Source: Skeletonema tropicum
Lineage: Eukaryota; Bacillariophyta; Thalassiosirophyceae; Thalassiosirales; Thalassiosiraceae
Assembly: GCA_037178625.1 (NCBI GenBank)
Contig: CM074132.1
Location: 2,108,001-2,172,000 of the forward strand
Length of the DNA stretch: 64,000 bases
Direction of reading: 5' to 3'
Shown here: positions 33,564 through 43,373 of the stretch, one piece after another
Layout: the number at the start of each line of letters is the position of its first letter
How positions within the stretch are numbered: position 1 is the first letter of the stretch
Translations under genes and position numbers: made by a program
The notes under the pieces: model-generated
Told to the model about the DNA's origin: nothing
Databases searched by the model: none
The model's input: the letters and a program-made list of their open reading frames with translations, nothing else

Positions 33564-34478
33564 TCAGCGGAGTGCATTAATTGCTACAGCAGCAGCAACA
33601 GTTACTAAGACAGTTGACAATTGTTGAGAATGATGAGCAGAATTTTGTGCGTCCTTGAATGCAAGCATCTCAGACCTCATTATTGCGCTGGTATCTCCAC
33701 TATAAACATATGCTGACTTTGAGCTTTTACTGCCCTTACTGCTCTTGCTACTGCTACTCTTGCTAGATTTCGATCCACTTCCCCAGCTATGATGACTATC
33801 AGAACCCACGGAATCATGATCGTCGTAGTCATCGTCATTGAAGCAGTAACAAGTGCTACAGCACGGTTGAGGCACTGGGATTGGCATGTCGTCCGCCTGC
33901 TTGGTTTTGCGAGTGGGAGTGGGAGTGGGTTTGGAAGTAGGCTCAGGTGTGTGAACTGGTTCCACAAGTGCATTTGTCGGAAGTGGCGTTGGCTCTGGTG
34001 TTGGAGCTTTCGATGGAGAGCCTGTTAGTCCTTCGGTTGGCTCTTTAGTTGGAGCCTTCGACGGAGCATTTGTTGGACCATCTGTTGGCTCTTTTGTAGG
34101 ATTTTCCGACGGAGCATTTGTTGGTCCTTCGGTTGGCTTTTGCGTAGGAGCTTTCGACGGCATATTTGTTGGACCATCGGTTGGTGACTTTGTCGGAGCT
34201 TTCGACGGTGCCTTTGTAGGTGAGCAAGGATCGTCGTCTGGTAATTCGAAATGGCCTTCGAAACTGTACTCTAAACAAGGAGTAGCCGTCATCAGGTCAG
34301 TCAAGTCCATTTCCTCAGCAGCAAGTGCACGGTCAGTCTCATCATCAGGATCCGCCAAGTTTGCTAGCAATGCCTCCCTGAGTTGACGCCTGCGAAGTCT
34401 AGATGCTGACAACTGTTCTTTTGCCGATGCTGCCATCACAAGCGACATAAGGGGAATAATCGTTGCTGTTGGTTTCAT
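33564..34478 (-). CDS. Silaffin-like secreted protein with Pro-Thr and Lys-Ser tracts
   Basis: A 304-aa protein with a signal peptide (MKPTATIIPLMSLVMAASA). A basic RLRRRQLR motif at 27-34 may be a processing site. Residues about 87-189 form a PT repeat region (SKAPTKSPTDGPT, SKAPTQKPTEGPT, NAPSENPTKEPTDGPT). A Cys-rich acidic patch follows (CCSTCYCFNDDDYDDHD). Residues 237-254 form a Lys-Ser cluster in which lysines sit three or more residues apart (KSSK, KSSSSK, KSSK, KGSK, KSSK). The last 18 residues are hydrophobic (LSTVLVTVAAAVAINAL) and could be a GPI signal or membrane tail. Spaced-lysine (KxxK) clusters in serine-rich sequence are the mark of silaffins, which carry modified lysines and phosphoserines and organise silica. 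Together with the PT repeats this makes a cell-wall or biosilica role plausible; it is not proven here. The Pro-Thr region alone also occurs in unrelated mucin-like proteins. There is no intron. Confidence 0.75.
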   Translation of the reverse strand: MKPTATIIPLMSLVMAASAKEQLSASRLRRRQLREALLANLADPDDETDRALAAEEMDLTDLMTATPCLEYSFEGHFELPDDDPCSPTKAPSKAPTKSPTDGPTNMPSKAPTQKPTEGPTNAPSENPTKEPTDGPTNAPSKAPTKEPTEGLTGSPSKAPTPEPTPLPTNALVEPVHTPEPTSKPTPTPTRKTKQADDMPIPVPQPCCSTCYCFNDDDYDDHDSVGSDSHHSWGSGSKSSKSSSSKSSKGSKSSKSAYVYSGDTSAIMRSEMLAFKDAQNSAHHSQQLSTVLVTVAAAVAINALR

Positions 34479-34839
34479 GGTGATTAGATGATGAACTTTT
34501 CTGGATGTGCAAAACTTATGAGGAGTTTGGATTCATGTTTGGTGCGCTTGGAATCAGAGGAGCCCATGTGCTGTATGTCATTGGCAAAGATTGGCAACTC
34601 CGTCTGCTGTGGGTCTGGAATTCATTCAGGCCTGAGTCTCGCTAACCGTTAGGGCTACGTATTCCTATGTAGCTCAACGGCTCGTGTTGGACAGGCTTTT
34701 TGTGCAAACTGTGCCAAGTTTGGCGGGAACTTGAAAGGACACCCATCTTGCCAAAGAATCTTGACGAATCTTACAATCTTGGCTAATTTAGGCATTTTGC
34801 GCGCGCCCATGAGTCAGCAGGCGAAAAAAGCACGCAGCT
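34479..34839. other. Upstream region of the silaffin-like gene, with a hairpin
   Basis: About 360 bp between the ATG at 34478 and the MITE. A hairpin with an imperfect 15-bp stem occupies 34641-34684: CCGTTAGGGCTAC pairs with GTAGCTCAACGG around GTATTCCTAT. It does not have a tRNA shape. It could be a remnant of another small inverted-repeat element. Otherwise nothing. Confidence 0.5.
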
Positions 34840-35361
34840 GCATGCTACTGGCGGGAACTAAATCGTACCGGAAATAAATCGTACCACGGAGAAATCTCCA
34901 CACAAATCACTAACAAAACACAAAAAAGACGCATTCTACACCCTAATATCATGGTTCTGAGCCTCCATGTCAACGCCTATCCCAAATAATCGACCATAAT
35001 ATGATAGTATAGACAAGTAGCTTTCGATAGAACCACTGGTCAACGTTGTATGTAGTATACTCGCATAGCAGCAGCAGCACAGGCATGCAGATATGCCGTA
35101 GACATGCGTCATTCTAGATCGAAATAGCAGTTATTGGTCCCAAATTTGTCGATAGGTGCTCCATCTCGACGAACTATAGTCTCTTCTGCATCATATAATG
35201 TATATATACTGTTTGGGATTCTATGTTTAGGCTGCTATAAGTATTTTCGTCGAGTATCATGGCCAAATTTATGACTCTTTTCATGTTGTTAGTGTTTTGT
35301 GCGTAAAATTTGATAAATCGTACCGCGGCGAGGTACGATTTAGTTCCCGCCAGTAGCATGC
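34840..35361. mobile_element. MITE-like element with perfect 30-bp terminal inverted repeats
   Basis: The left end (34840-34869) begins GCATGCTACTGGCGGGAACT and is perfectly complementary to the right end (35332-35361), which ends AGTTCCCGCCAGTAGCATGC. The outermost six bases, GCATGC, are palindromic, so they could be either part of the inverted repeat or a target-site duplication. Inside each end is a second copy of AAATCGTACC. At the left it is a direct copy (34874-34889 includes ATAAATCGTACCACGG). At the right it makes a hairpin with a 7-base loop (35315-35340, AAATCGTACC ... GGTACGATTT). The element is 522 bp long and has no coding frame, so it is non-autonomous. It sits between two divergent genes, its right end 81 bp upstream of the ATG at 35443. 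It may therefore affect that promoter. Confidence 0.8.
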
Positions 35362-35442
35362 AATGCCGATAGCCGGCCAATGACATGCTTTATGCATTCA
35401 GTATCGTAGCTACTAGCCTCATCACCCAACGAAGAGGCCACC

Positions 35443-38013
35443 ATGATCGGCATACGGGGAGGAGCAGCAGCCTCTACTAGTAGAGCCTCGCTCCGCCACA
35501 ATCGTCTATCATCAACCCTATCTTCCAGAGGTGGAGCTGCCCTACGCAGCACAGCTTCACGTGCACAACATCAAACACCGATCAATTACCACAATGCATT
35601 CGCCACCCCGAACTACCGCAAATCATTCTCCTCCCTTGCGAGGGGAGTAACGGCTGGCAAAAATTCATCATTGGTGGTCGCAACCATCACTGGATGTGTG
35701 GCCGGTGCTACTGTGGCTGCGGGGGTGTACAAAATGCCCATGGCGCAAATGGAGGCACCTAAAAAAGAGGATGGTAATAAAATGGATGCGGAGACACAAA
35801 GTGTGTTGGATGACGTGATGGGTTTCCTTGGGTTGAAATCATCCAACAAAGAAGAAGAATCATCATCTGCTGAGGAGGAAATTGAGCAAGTGGATGATGA
35901 GGCAAACAACACTAGCTGTGGTCCTGGCAAACGAGTGAAGGTCCCACTCGACCCTGAACTCGTTGAATCACTCCCCACCCTCCCCTTATCCGAGGTATCT
36001 AAACCCACCGGCGAAAACAAAGGCAAGATGCTCGTATCCCACGAAGGAATTATTTACGACGTTACCGAATTTGTCAATCATCATCCGGGGGGGAAGGATT
36101 TGCTCCTCACTGCGAACGGATTGGATCTTGGACACTTTTTTGATAATTACACTGTGCATGGAAATTCCGAGAAGGCAGCCGGGTGGTTGCAATCGATGGC
36201 TATTGCGAAATTATCACCCGAGGATGCTAAGGCGGCTAGAGAGCGTACTACTGCTGTGGTGCATGTGGAACAACGCCACGTGTGGTTGAATAAAGCAAGG
36301 AGGAGAATTGTGTTTATTGCAGCGACGTTGCCCATGTGGATGACGGTTAGAGGGTGTGTCCGCTTCGTTGGCTGGTTTATTCCTTCTTTGGGACGGGTTT
36401 TGGCACGATTGGTTCCAGTATCTGTACCAGGTTTATCTGTAGGCGCGGAACCATTGAAAATTGAGGGGGATGCACAGGAGCAAGAAGACAAGGCTCCCAC
36501 CGTGGCAATTATTGGCGGGGGAATCGCTGGGTGTGGTACCGCATGGTCATTGCGTCAATCAGGATTCAAGGTGACTTTGTTCGAGGCACGTCAACAAATT
36601 TCTGGAAATGCACGTACATTTGATTGGGATTTCAGCCCCTTCCGTTCTGCAGAGGATGAACAGACTGTGAAGAGTTGTTGTTCTGTCACTGCATGGCCTC
36701 CATTATTTTACAAGAATTATACATGTCTTTTGAATAAATTGAATATTGAGACGGTTCATCAGCCACTATCCTGGTTTTTGAATAGTAAGGTTCCTGGTGC
36801 GACGGGCACACTTTGGGCTGCTGATCCTACCCCTTATGAAGGGTCTTTGAGGAATGTGCTGAAGAGAGACTTTGCAATTTATGAGAAGGTTGTTAGATTC
36901 AGTGAGAAAATGTGCAATCTCTTGACATTCCGTTGGGCTCCATGGAGGTGGAATGACACGCCCAGCATGTATGATTCTCATACTGGACTTGGACTTTTGA
37001 ACCCTATGAATGTTGTGCCTTTGTATTCACTCTTCAGACTTATGGGAGGATCTGATTTATGGTGGCAGACGGTATTTACGCCTCATTACACTGCATCGTT
37101 CTTAGTTGATGAGTTGAGACCATTTCCTGCAGTATTTGGACCGTTGATTGAGGCGCAAATTCCTTTGCTCCCCAACAAAGACAATGCACAATCCTTCAAG
37201 TCTGATCGTAGTGACAGAGATTGCAACATCACTACTTGCCAAACATGGAAGGACGCAGGCAAGGGCATCAGAGAGGTGTTTGACAAACTTGTCCAAGACA
37301 TTGACCTTCGCGAGAATACACGAATCCGCGAAGTAGAAGTACTACCAAATGGAAAGAAGAGAGTTCACGACGAATTCGACAATTACATTGACGTTGACCG
37401 TGTCGTCTTTGCTTGTCCTTCCAACGCTGTCGGAAACATTTACAAACGAGCTGGGTGGTTGGCCAATACCATCTTTTCGACGTTGGTGTATGCTGATGAC
37501 CATCATCCAGACTCGGGTCACATGCATGCCGTTTTACACTCTGATGGGACTGTCATTGAAGAACAATACCGCGAAGATTGCCTGAGGCGTGCTTCCAACT
37601 ATGTGGAAGTCACAGAGAAACCTGATGGCAGTATTAACATCGAGAACCAGTACAATTTCGGCGTTCAGACTCCAGGTCCTGGTGTATACGACCTCCCACT
37701 GGACAAGAAGCCGGTAATGCTTATCTCCCACGCTCTTGGAGAGGGCAAATCAATCGATGAGAAGAAGATTGTTGGTACGGCCAATCATGCACGTGCCCAT
37801 CCTCTTTATTCTGGATGGAATGTCATGGCCATGCTATCACTTCGTTTGGTTCAGGGGAAGAATGGAATTTACTACTGCTCGAATTGGACAACTCCAGGGA
37901 ATTGTCATGACATGTCCTTCCTATCTGGATTGGTTTGTGCTCATGCCATTGGAGCAAAATATCCTTGTAGAGACACGAAGAGGCCTCGTCGAGGACCGTA
38001 CAAAAAAAGATGA
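35443..38013 (+). CDS. Cytochrome b5 / FAD-dependent oxidoreductase fusion
   Basis: An 856-aa protein without introns. The N-terminal 100 residues are Arg/Ser-rich (MIGIRGGAAASTSRASLRHN) and end in a hydrophobic segment (LVVATITGCVAGATVAAGVY), consistent with organelle targeting and a membrane anchor. Residues about 186-265 are a cytochrome b5 heme domain: YDVTEFVNHHPGGKDLLL gives the first heme His and TVHGNSEKAAGW the second. A hydrophobic stretch (IVFIAATLPMWMTV) follows. From about residue 352 a Rossmann FAD domain begins (VAIIGGGIAGCGTAWSLRQS, VTLFEARQQISGNARTF) and continues to the C-terminus (VFACPSNAVGN, NWTTPGNCHDMSFLSG). This part belongs to the NAD/FAD-binding amine-oxidase/desaturase-type family (COG2907 style). 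The cytochrome b5 domain presumably feeds electrons to, or takes them from, the flavin. The substrate is unknown; lipid or carotenoid-type substrates are possible. The MITE lies just upstream. Confidence 0.85.
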   Translation: MIGIRGGAAASTSRASLRHNRLSSTLSSRGGAALRSTASRAQHQTPINYHNAFATPNYRKSFSSLARGVTAGKNSSLVVATITGCVAGATVAAGVYKMPMAQMEAPKKEDGNKMDAETQSVLDDVMGFLGLKSSNKEEESSSAEEEIEQVDDEANNTSCGPGKRVKVPLDPELVESLPTLPLSEVSKPTGENKGKMLVSHEGIIYDVTEFVNHHPGGKDLLLTANGLDLGHFFDNYTVHGNSEKAAGWLQSMAIAKLSPEDAKAARERTTAVVHVEQRHVWLNKARRRIVFIAATLPMWMTVRGCVRFVGWFIPSLGRVLARLVPVSVPGLSVGAEPLKIEGDAQEQEDKAPTVAIIGGGIAGCGTAWSLRQSGFKVTLFEARQQISGNARTFDWDFSPFRSAEDEQTVKSCCSVTAWPPLFYKNYTCLLNKLNIETVHQPLSWFLNSKVPGATGTLWAADPTPYEGSLRNVLKRDFAIYEKVVRFSEKMCNLLTFRWAPWRWNDTPSMYDSHTGLGLLNPMNVVPLYSLFRLMGGSDLWWQTVFTPHYTASFLVDELRPFPAVFGPLIEAQIPLLPNKDNAQSFKSDRSDRDCNITTCQTWKDAGKGIREVFDKLVQDIDLRENTRIREVEVLPNGKKRVHDEFDNYIDVDRVVFACPSNAVGNIYKRAGWLANTIFSTLVYADDHHPDSGHMHAVLHSDGTVIEEQYREDCLRRASNYVEVTEKPDGSINIENQYNFGVQTPGPGVYDLPLDKKPVMLISHALGEGKSIDEKKIVGTANHARAHPLYSGWNVMAMLSLRLVQGKNGIYYCSNWTTPGNCHDMSFLSGLVCAHAIGAKYPCRDTKRPRRGPYKKR

Positions 38014-38337
38014 TTAAGTGGTCACTAATTTTGAGTGACATCGAGGTTGTGCGAAGTGCTGAAAATGAAGGGATTGGTAGAATATGGTGTTCGGCAACTG
38101 TTTCTGGTGTTGTTTTTGTTCAATGTCATGCATTGGATGTCCTGTGGAGCTCAGTACTCTCTCTACGGAGCGAGTCGTCATGGTCTAATTTTTTATGCAG
38201 AGATTGAGCGGGGAAATAGGGGGCCACCGGGGGAAAGAAAAATACTTAGCATGTAAAATTATCTATGTACAGTCCAGATAGCCCACAAAAGGGGGATGGT
38301 AGGAAATTTTTTTTTAACTAGTGGCGAAATTGGTGTG
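38014..38337. other. Intergenic region before the PDZ array
   Basis: About 320 bp with no gene. It ends in AAATTTTTTTTTAACTAG and then GGTGTG, after which the first repeat unit begins. The 123-bp piece found at the other unit junctions is absent here, so the left edge of the array is a different breakpoint. Confidence 0.5.
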
Positions 38338-38470
38338 CTGCCTTGCTTTGGATGGGCACTAAGTATTATGCTTCTCCCTAATGCTCATAAAATTCAAAGA
38401 ACAACAATCACAACAGTGAACAAAAAACTTACAAATCACATCTACATCAAGAAGAACACTACCTATTACA

Positions 38471-39226
38471 ATGGCCTACTACACAGCAACCATCACCCGC
38501 CCCAAGAACCAACCTATCGGCATCGGCCTCAAGAATGATCCAATCAATGGCCTAATCATTTCAAACATCGCTACAGAGGGCGCTCTCGGGGAATCATCCC
38601 TCCGAAAAGGAATGAAGCTTCGCACCATCAACAATATTGACGTCAGCGGCCTATCGTCAAAGGAGGCAGTCACGATACTCAAACAGACAGAGGGTAAACT
38701 CATTATATTAGCGGAAAAAGTGGCAGTGCCTTCGCAAATAACTTTCGGACTTAGCCACATACAAGGAAGGATGACGGACGACATTAATAATGCAATGCCA
38801 ACAAGTTTCAGCGAAGCAGGTGTTCCATCGACTACGTTTACTCGAATTTACAAACTCGTTGAGAGAGATTTGTTACCTGCTGCGTTAGCTCTAAGAGCAC
38901 ACGAAGTAGCTCTAGATAGAGAATTTGATAAATATGTCGGCACGCAGATGGTCACAGGAGGAATTATTGGATTCGGTACAGAGTCAGCGCACGAAAAGAA
39001 GATGCTTGAGGCTGTATTGAAATCAAGCCACCTAGAACGCAATGTAGATCTAAAGGCAATGGAAGTGACGATGCAAGCGAATGCCATGCTTGCCAAGTAC
39101 AACCTCATGGCTACTGTTGCTCTTGAGTCAGTACCCAACGCCAAGACTTCTCAGGAAAGACAAAATACAAGAAAGAGGTATGAAAGGCTCAACGTGGTCG
39201 GGCTGAAGTTTCATCAAACTGAGTAA
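38471..39226 (+). CDS. PDZ-domain protein, array copy 1
   Basis: A 251-aa protein without intron or signal peptide. Residues about 5-85 are a PDZ domain: PIGIGLKNDP is the peptide-binding loop (GIGL in place of GLGF), GLIISNIATEGALGESSL covers the next strand and helix, and KLRTINNIDVSGLSSKEAVT is the conserved strand with the second helix. PDZ domains bind the C-termini of partner proteins. Residues about 105-251 are mostly helical (RIYKLVERDLLPAALALRAH, EKKMLEAVLKSSHLERN) with no family I know. The position-158 residue is Thr. The start has leader CCTATTACA before ATG, the same in all copies. No catalytic motif is visible, so a scaffold or adaptor role is likely; its location is probably cytoplasmic. 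Confidence 0.85.
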   Translation: MAYYTATITRPKNQPIGIGLKNDPINGLIISNIATEGALGESSLRKGMKLRTINNIDVSGLSSKEAVTILKQTEGKLIILAEKVAVPSQITFGLSHIQGRMTDDINNAMPTSFSEAGVPSTTFTRIYKLVERDLLPAALALRAHEVALDREFDKYVGTQMVTGGIIGFGTESAHEKKMLEAVLKSSHLERNVDLKAMEVTMQANAMLAKYNLMATVALESVPNAKTSQERQNTRKRYERLNVVGLKFHQTE

Positions 39227-39850
39227 AGCAGTATTTGTGGTCGCATATGTAACTAATTCATAGAACATCTAACATACAGTGGCAGTGCATAAGTTAGACA
39301 TATAATACTACATCTACATATTCAGTTGATATATTATGAGCGTATGGAATGTAATTGTACTGACTTTCGCGTTGTATTGTGATGAGCACACAATTCATGT
39401 AGAAATGAGTAGAGCTCTACTCTACTCTCAGTCTCAGTCACAGTCTCAGTCTCAGTCTCAGTAATTACTTTTACATACTGTTACAACATAGACATTGAAA
39501 TCGACTAACATCGAGTTCAACTGGAGGTATGCAGAGGTCTCTGCCTGTATGAAATTCTTGAAGAGGAGATATGTAGAAGAAGTACATGCGTCTGTAAACG
39601 CGTCTATGTATTCTGGGCTGGGTTCCGACAAGTTGAGTACCGGACAGCCGCGACCCGCCACCCCAGTCAAGCAAGACCAACCACAACCCACAACCAAGAG
39701 CCAAGCAGCTCTCTAGCCTGCCTTGCTTTGGATGGGCACTAAGTATTATGCTTCTCCCTAATGCTCATAAAATTCAAAGAACAACAATCACAACAGTGAA
39801 CAAAAAACTTACAAATCACATCTACATCAAGAAGAACACTACCTATTACA

Positions 39851-40606
39851 ATGGCCTACTACACAGCAACCATCACCCGCCCCAAGAACCAACCTATCGG
39901 CATCGGCCTCAAGAATGATCCAATCAATGGCCTAATCATTTCAAACATCGCTACAGAGGGCGCTCTCGGGGAATCATCCCTCCGAAAAGGAATGAAGCTT
40001 CGCACCATCAACAATATTGACGTCAGCGGCCTATCGTCAAAGGAGGCAGTCACGATACTCAAACAGACAGAGGGTAAACTCATTATATTAGCGGAAAAAG
40101 TGGCAGTGCCTTCGCAAATAACTTTCGGACTTAGCCACATACAAGGAAGGATGACGGACGACATTAATAATGCAATGCCAACAAGTTTCAGCGAAGCAGG
40201 TGTTCCATCGACTACGTTTACTCGAATTTACAAACTCGTTGAGAGAGATTTGTTACCTGCTGCGTTAGCTCTAAGAGCACACGAAGTAGCTCTAGATAGA
40301 GAATTTGATAAATATGTCGGCACGCAGATGGTCACAGGAGGAATTATTGGATTCGGTACAGAGTCAGCGCACGAAAAGAAGATGCTTGAGGCTGTATTGA
40401 AATCAAGCCACCTAGAACGCAATGTAGATCTAAAGGCAATGGAAGTGACGATGCAAGCGAATGCCATGCTTGCCAAGTACAACCTCATGGCTACTGTTGC
40501 TCTTGAGTCAGTACCCAACGCCAAGACTTCTCAGGAAAGACAAAATACAAGAAAGAGGTATGAAAGGCTCAACGTGGTCGGGCTGAAGTTTCATCAAACT
40601 GAGTAA
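39851..40606 (+). CDS. PDZ-domain protein, array copy 2
   Basis: This copy encodes the same 251-aa sequence as copy 1 (Thr158). The leader carries the A variant (AATCACATC). The downstream tail has one extra T (TTTCGCTGTTG) compared with unit 1, which accounts for the 1381-bp unit. Copies 1 and 2 are otherwise indistinguishable in the coding sequence as I read it. The copy is intact, with the same 130-bp leader, so it probably has its own promoter. Confidence 0.85.
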   Translation: MAYYTATITRPKNQPIGIGLKNDPINGLIISNIATEGALGESSLRKGMKLRTINNIDVSGLSSKEAVTILKQTEGKLIILAEKVAVPSQITFGLSHIQGRMTDDINNAMPTSFSEAGVPSTTFTRIYKLVERDLLPAALALRAHEVALDREFDKYVGTQMVTGGIIGFGTESAHEKKMLEAVLKSSHLERNVDLKAMEVTMQANAMLAKYNLMATVALESVPNAKTSQERQNTRKRYERLNVVGLKFHQTE

Positions 40607-41231
40607 AGCAGTATTTGTGGTCGCATATGTAACTAATTCATAGAACATCTAACATACAGTGGCAGTGCATAAGTTAGACATATAATACTACATCTACATA
40701 TTCAGTTGATATATTATGAGCGTATGGAATGTAATTGTACTGACTTTCGCTGTTGTATTGTGATGAGCACACAATTCATGTAGAAATGAGTAGAGCTCTA
40801 CTCTACTCTCAGTCTCAGTCACAGTCTCAGTCTCAGTCTCAGTAATTACTTTTACATACTGTTACAACATAGACATTGAAATCGACTAACATCGAGTTCA
40901 ACTGGAGGTATGCAGAGGTCTCTGCCTGTATGAAATTCTTGAAGAGGAGATATGTAGAAGAAGTACATGCGTCTGTAAACGCGTCTATGTATTCTGGGCT
41001 GGGTTCCGACAAGTTGAGTACCGGACAGCCGCGACCCGCCACCCCAGTCAAGCAAGACCAACCACAACCCACAACCAAGAGCCAAGCAGCTCTCTAGCCT
41101 GCCTTGCTTTGGATGGGCACTAAGTATTATGCTTCTCCCTAATGCTCATAAAATTCAAAGAACAACAATCACAACAGTGAACAAAAAACTTACAAATCAC
41201 GTCTACATCAAGAAGAACACTACCTATTACA

Positions 41232-41987
41232 ATGGCCTACTACACAGCAACCATCACCCGCCCCAAGAACCAACCTATCGGCATCGGCCTCAAGAATGAT
41301 CCAATCAATGGCCTAATCATTTCAAACATCGCTACAGAGGGCGCTCTCGGGGAATCATCCCTCCGAAAAGGAATGAAGCTTCGCACCATCAACAATATTG
41401 ACGTCAGCGGCCTATCGTCAAAGGAGGCAGTCACGATACTCAAACAGACAGAGGGTAAACTCATTATATTAGCGGAAAAAGTGGCAGTGCCTTCGCAAAT
41501 AACTTTCGGACTTAGCCACATACAAGGAAGGATGACGGACGACATTAATAATGCAATGCCAACAAGTTTCAGCGAAGCAGGTGTTCCATCGACTACGTTT
41601 ACTCGAATTTACAAACTCGTTGAGAGAGATTTGTTACCTGCTGCGTTAGCTCTAAGAGCACACGAAGTAGCTCTAGATAGAGAATTTGATAAATATGTCG
41701 GCAAGCAGATGGTCACAGGAGGAATTATTGGATTCGGTACAGAGTCAGCGCACGAAAAGAAGATGCTTGAGGCTGTATTGAAATCAAGCCACCTAGAACG
41801 CAATGTAGATCTAAAGGCAATGGAAGTGACGATGCAAGCGAATGCCATGCTTGCCAAGTACAACCTCATGGCTACTGTTGCTCTTGAGTCAGTACCCAAC
41901 GCCAAGACTTCTCAGGAAAGACAAAATACAAGAAAGAGGTATGAAAGGCTCAACGTGGTCGGGCTGAAGTTTCATCAAACTGAGTAA
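41232..41987 (+). CDS. PDZ-domain protein, array copy 3 (Lys158)
   Basis: Same 251-aa protein with one amino-acid change, Thr158 to Lys (codon ACG to AAG), in the helical C-terminal part (DKYVGKQMV). The leader has the G variant (AATCACGTC) and the tail has the GCTCTATTC variant with an extra CAGTCT hexamer. It shares these with copy 4. Intact. Confidence 0.85.
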   Translation: MAYYTATITRPKNQPIGIGLKNDPINGLIISNIATEGALGESSLRKGMKLRTINNIDVSGLSSKEAVTILKQTEGKLIILAEKVAVPSQITFGLSHIQGRMTDDINNAMPTSFSEAGVPSTTFTRIYKLVERDLLPAALALRAHEVALDREFDKYVGKQMVTGGIIGFGTESAHEKKMLEAVLKSSHLERNVDLKAMEVTMQANAMLAKYNLMATVALESVPNAKTSQERQNTRKRYERLNVVGLKFHQTE

Positions 41988-42617
41988 AGCAGTATTTGTG
42001 GTCGCATATGTAACTAATTCATAGAACATCTAACATACAGTGGCAGTGCATAAGTTAGACATATAATACTACATCTACATATTCAGTTGATATATTATGA
42101 GCGTATGGAATGTAATTGTACTGACTTTCGTGTTGTATTGTGATGAGCACACAATTCATGTAGAAATGAGTAGAGCTCTATTCTACTCTCAGTCTCAGTC
42201 ACAGTCTCAGTCTCAGTCTCAGTCTCAGTAATTACTTTTACATACTGTTACAACATAGACATTGAAATCGACTAACATCGAGTTCAACTGGAGGTATGCA
42301 GAGGTCTCTGCCTGTATGAAATTCTTGAAGAGGAGATATGTAGAAGAAGTACATGCGTCTGTAAACGCGTCTATGTATTCTGGGCTGGGTTCCGACAAGT
42401 TGAGTACCGGACAGCCGCGACCCGCCACCCCAGTCAAGCAAGACCAACCACAACCCACAACCAAGAGCCAAGCAGCTCTCTAGCCTGCCTTGCTTTGGAT
42501 GGGCACTAAGTATTATGCTTCTCCCTAATGCTCATAAAATTCAAAGAACAACAATCACAACAGTGAACAAAAAACTTACAAATCACGTCTACATCAAGAA
42601 GAACACTACCTATTACA

Positions 42618-43373
42618 ATGGCCTACTACACAGCAACCATCACCCGCCCCAAGAACCAACCTATCGGCATCGGCCTCAAGAATGATCCAATCAATGGCCT
42701 AATCATTTCAAACATCGCTACAGAGGGCGCTCTCGGGGAATCATCCCTCCGAAAAGGAATGAAGCTTCGCACCATCAACAATATTGACGTCAGCGGCCTA
42801 TCGTCAAAGGAGGCAGTCACGATACTCAAACAGACAGAGGGTAAACTCATTATATTAGCGGAAAAAGTGGCAGTGCCTTCGCAAATAACTTTCGGACTTA
42901 GCCACATACAAGGAAGGATGACGGACGACATTAATAATGCAATGCCAACAAGTTTCAGCGAAGCAGGTGTTCCATCGACTACGTTTACTCGAATTTACAA
43001 ACTCGTTGAGAGAGATTTGTTACCTGCTGCGTTAGCTCTAAGAGCACACGAAGTAGCTCTAGATAGAGAATTTGATAAATATGTCGGCAAGCAGATGGTC
43101 ACAGGAGGAATTATTGGATTCGGTACAGAGTCAGCGCACGAAAAGAAGATGCTTGAGGCTGTATTGAAATCAAGCCACCTAGAACGCAATGTAGATCTAA
43201 AGGCAATGGAAGTGACGATGCAAGCGAATGCCATGCTTGCCAAGTACAACCTCATGGCTACTGTTGCTCTTGAGTCAGTACCCAACGCCAAGACTTCTCA
43301 GGAAAGACAAAATACAAGAAAGAGGTATGAAAGGCTCAACGTGGTCGGGCTGAAGTTTCATCAAACTGAGTAA
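42618..43373 (+). CDS. PDZ-domain protein, array copy 4 (Lys158)
   Basis: Identical to copy 3 in protein sequence (Lys158) and in the leader and tail variants, so copies 3 and 4 are the most recent duplicate pair visible in the array. Intact, with its own leader. Confidence 0.85.
   Translation: MAYYTATITRPKNQPIGIGLKNDPINGLIISNIATEGALGESSLRKGMKLRTINNIDVSGLSSKEAVTILKQTEGKLIILAEKVAVPSQITFGLSHIQGRMTDDINNAMPTSFSEAGVPSTTFTRIYKLVERDLLPAALALRAHEVALDREFDKYVGKQMVTGGIIGFGTESAHEKKMLEAVLKSSHLERNVDLKAMEVTMQANAMLAKYNLMATVALESVPNAKTSQERQNTRKRYERLNVVGLKFHQTE

Noticed and set aside
34641..34684. tRNA gene
   Set aside because: Only one long hairpin is present; there is no cloverleaf and no conserved D- or T-arm sequence.
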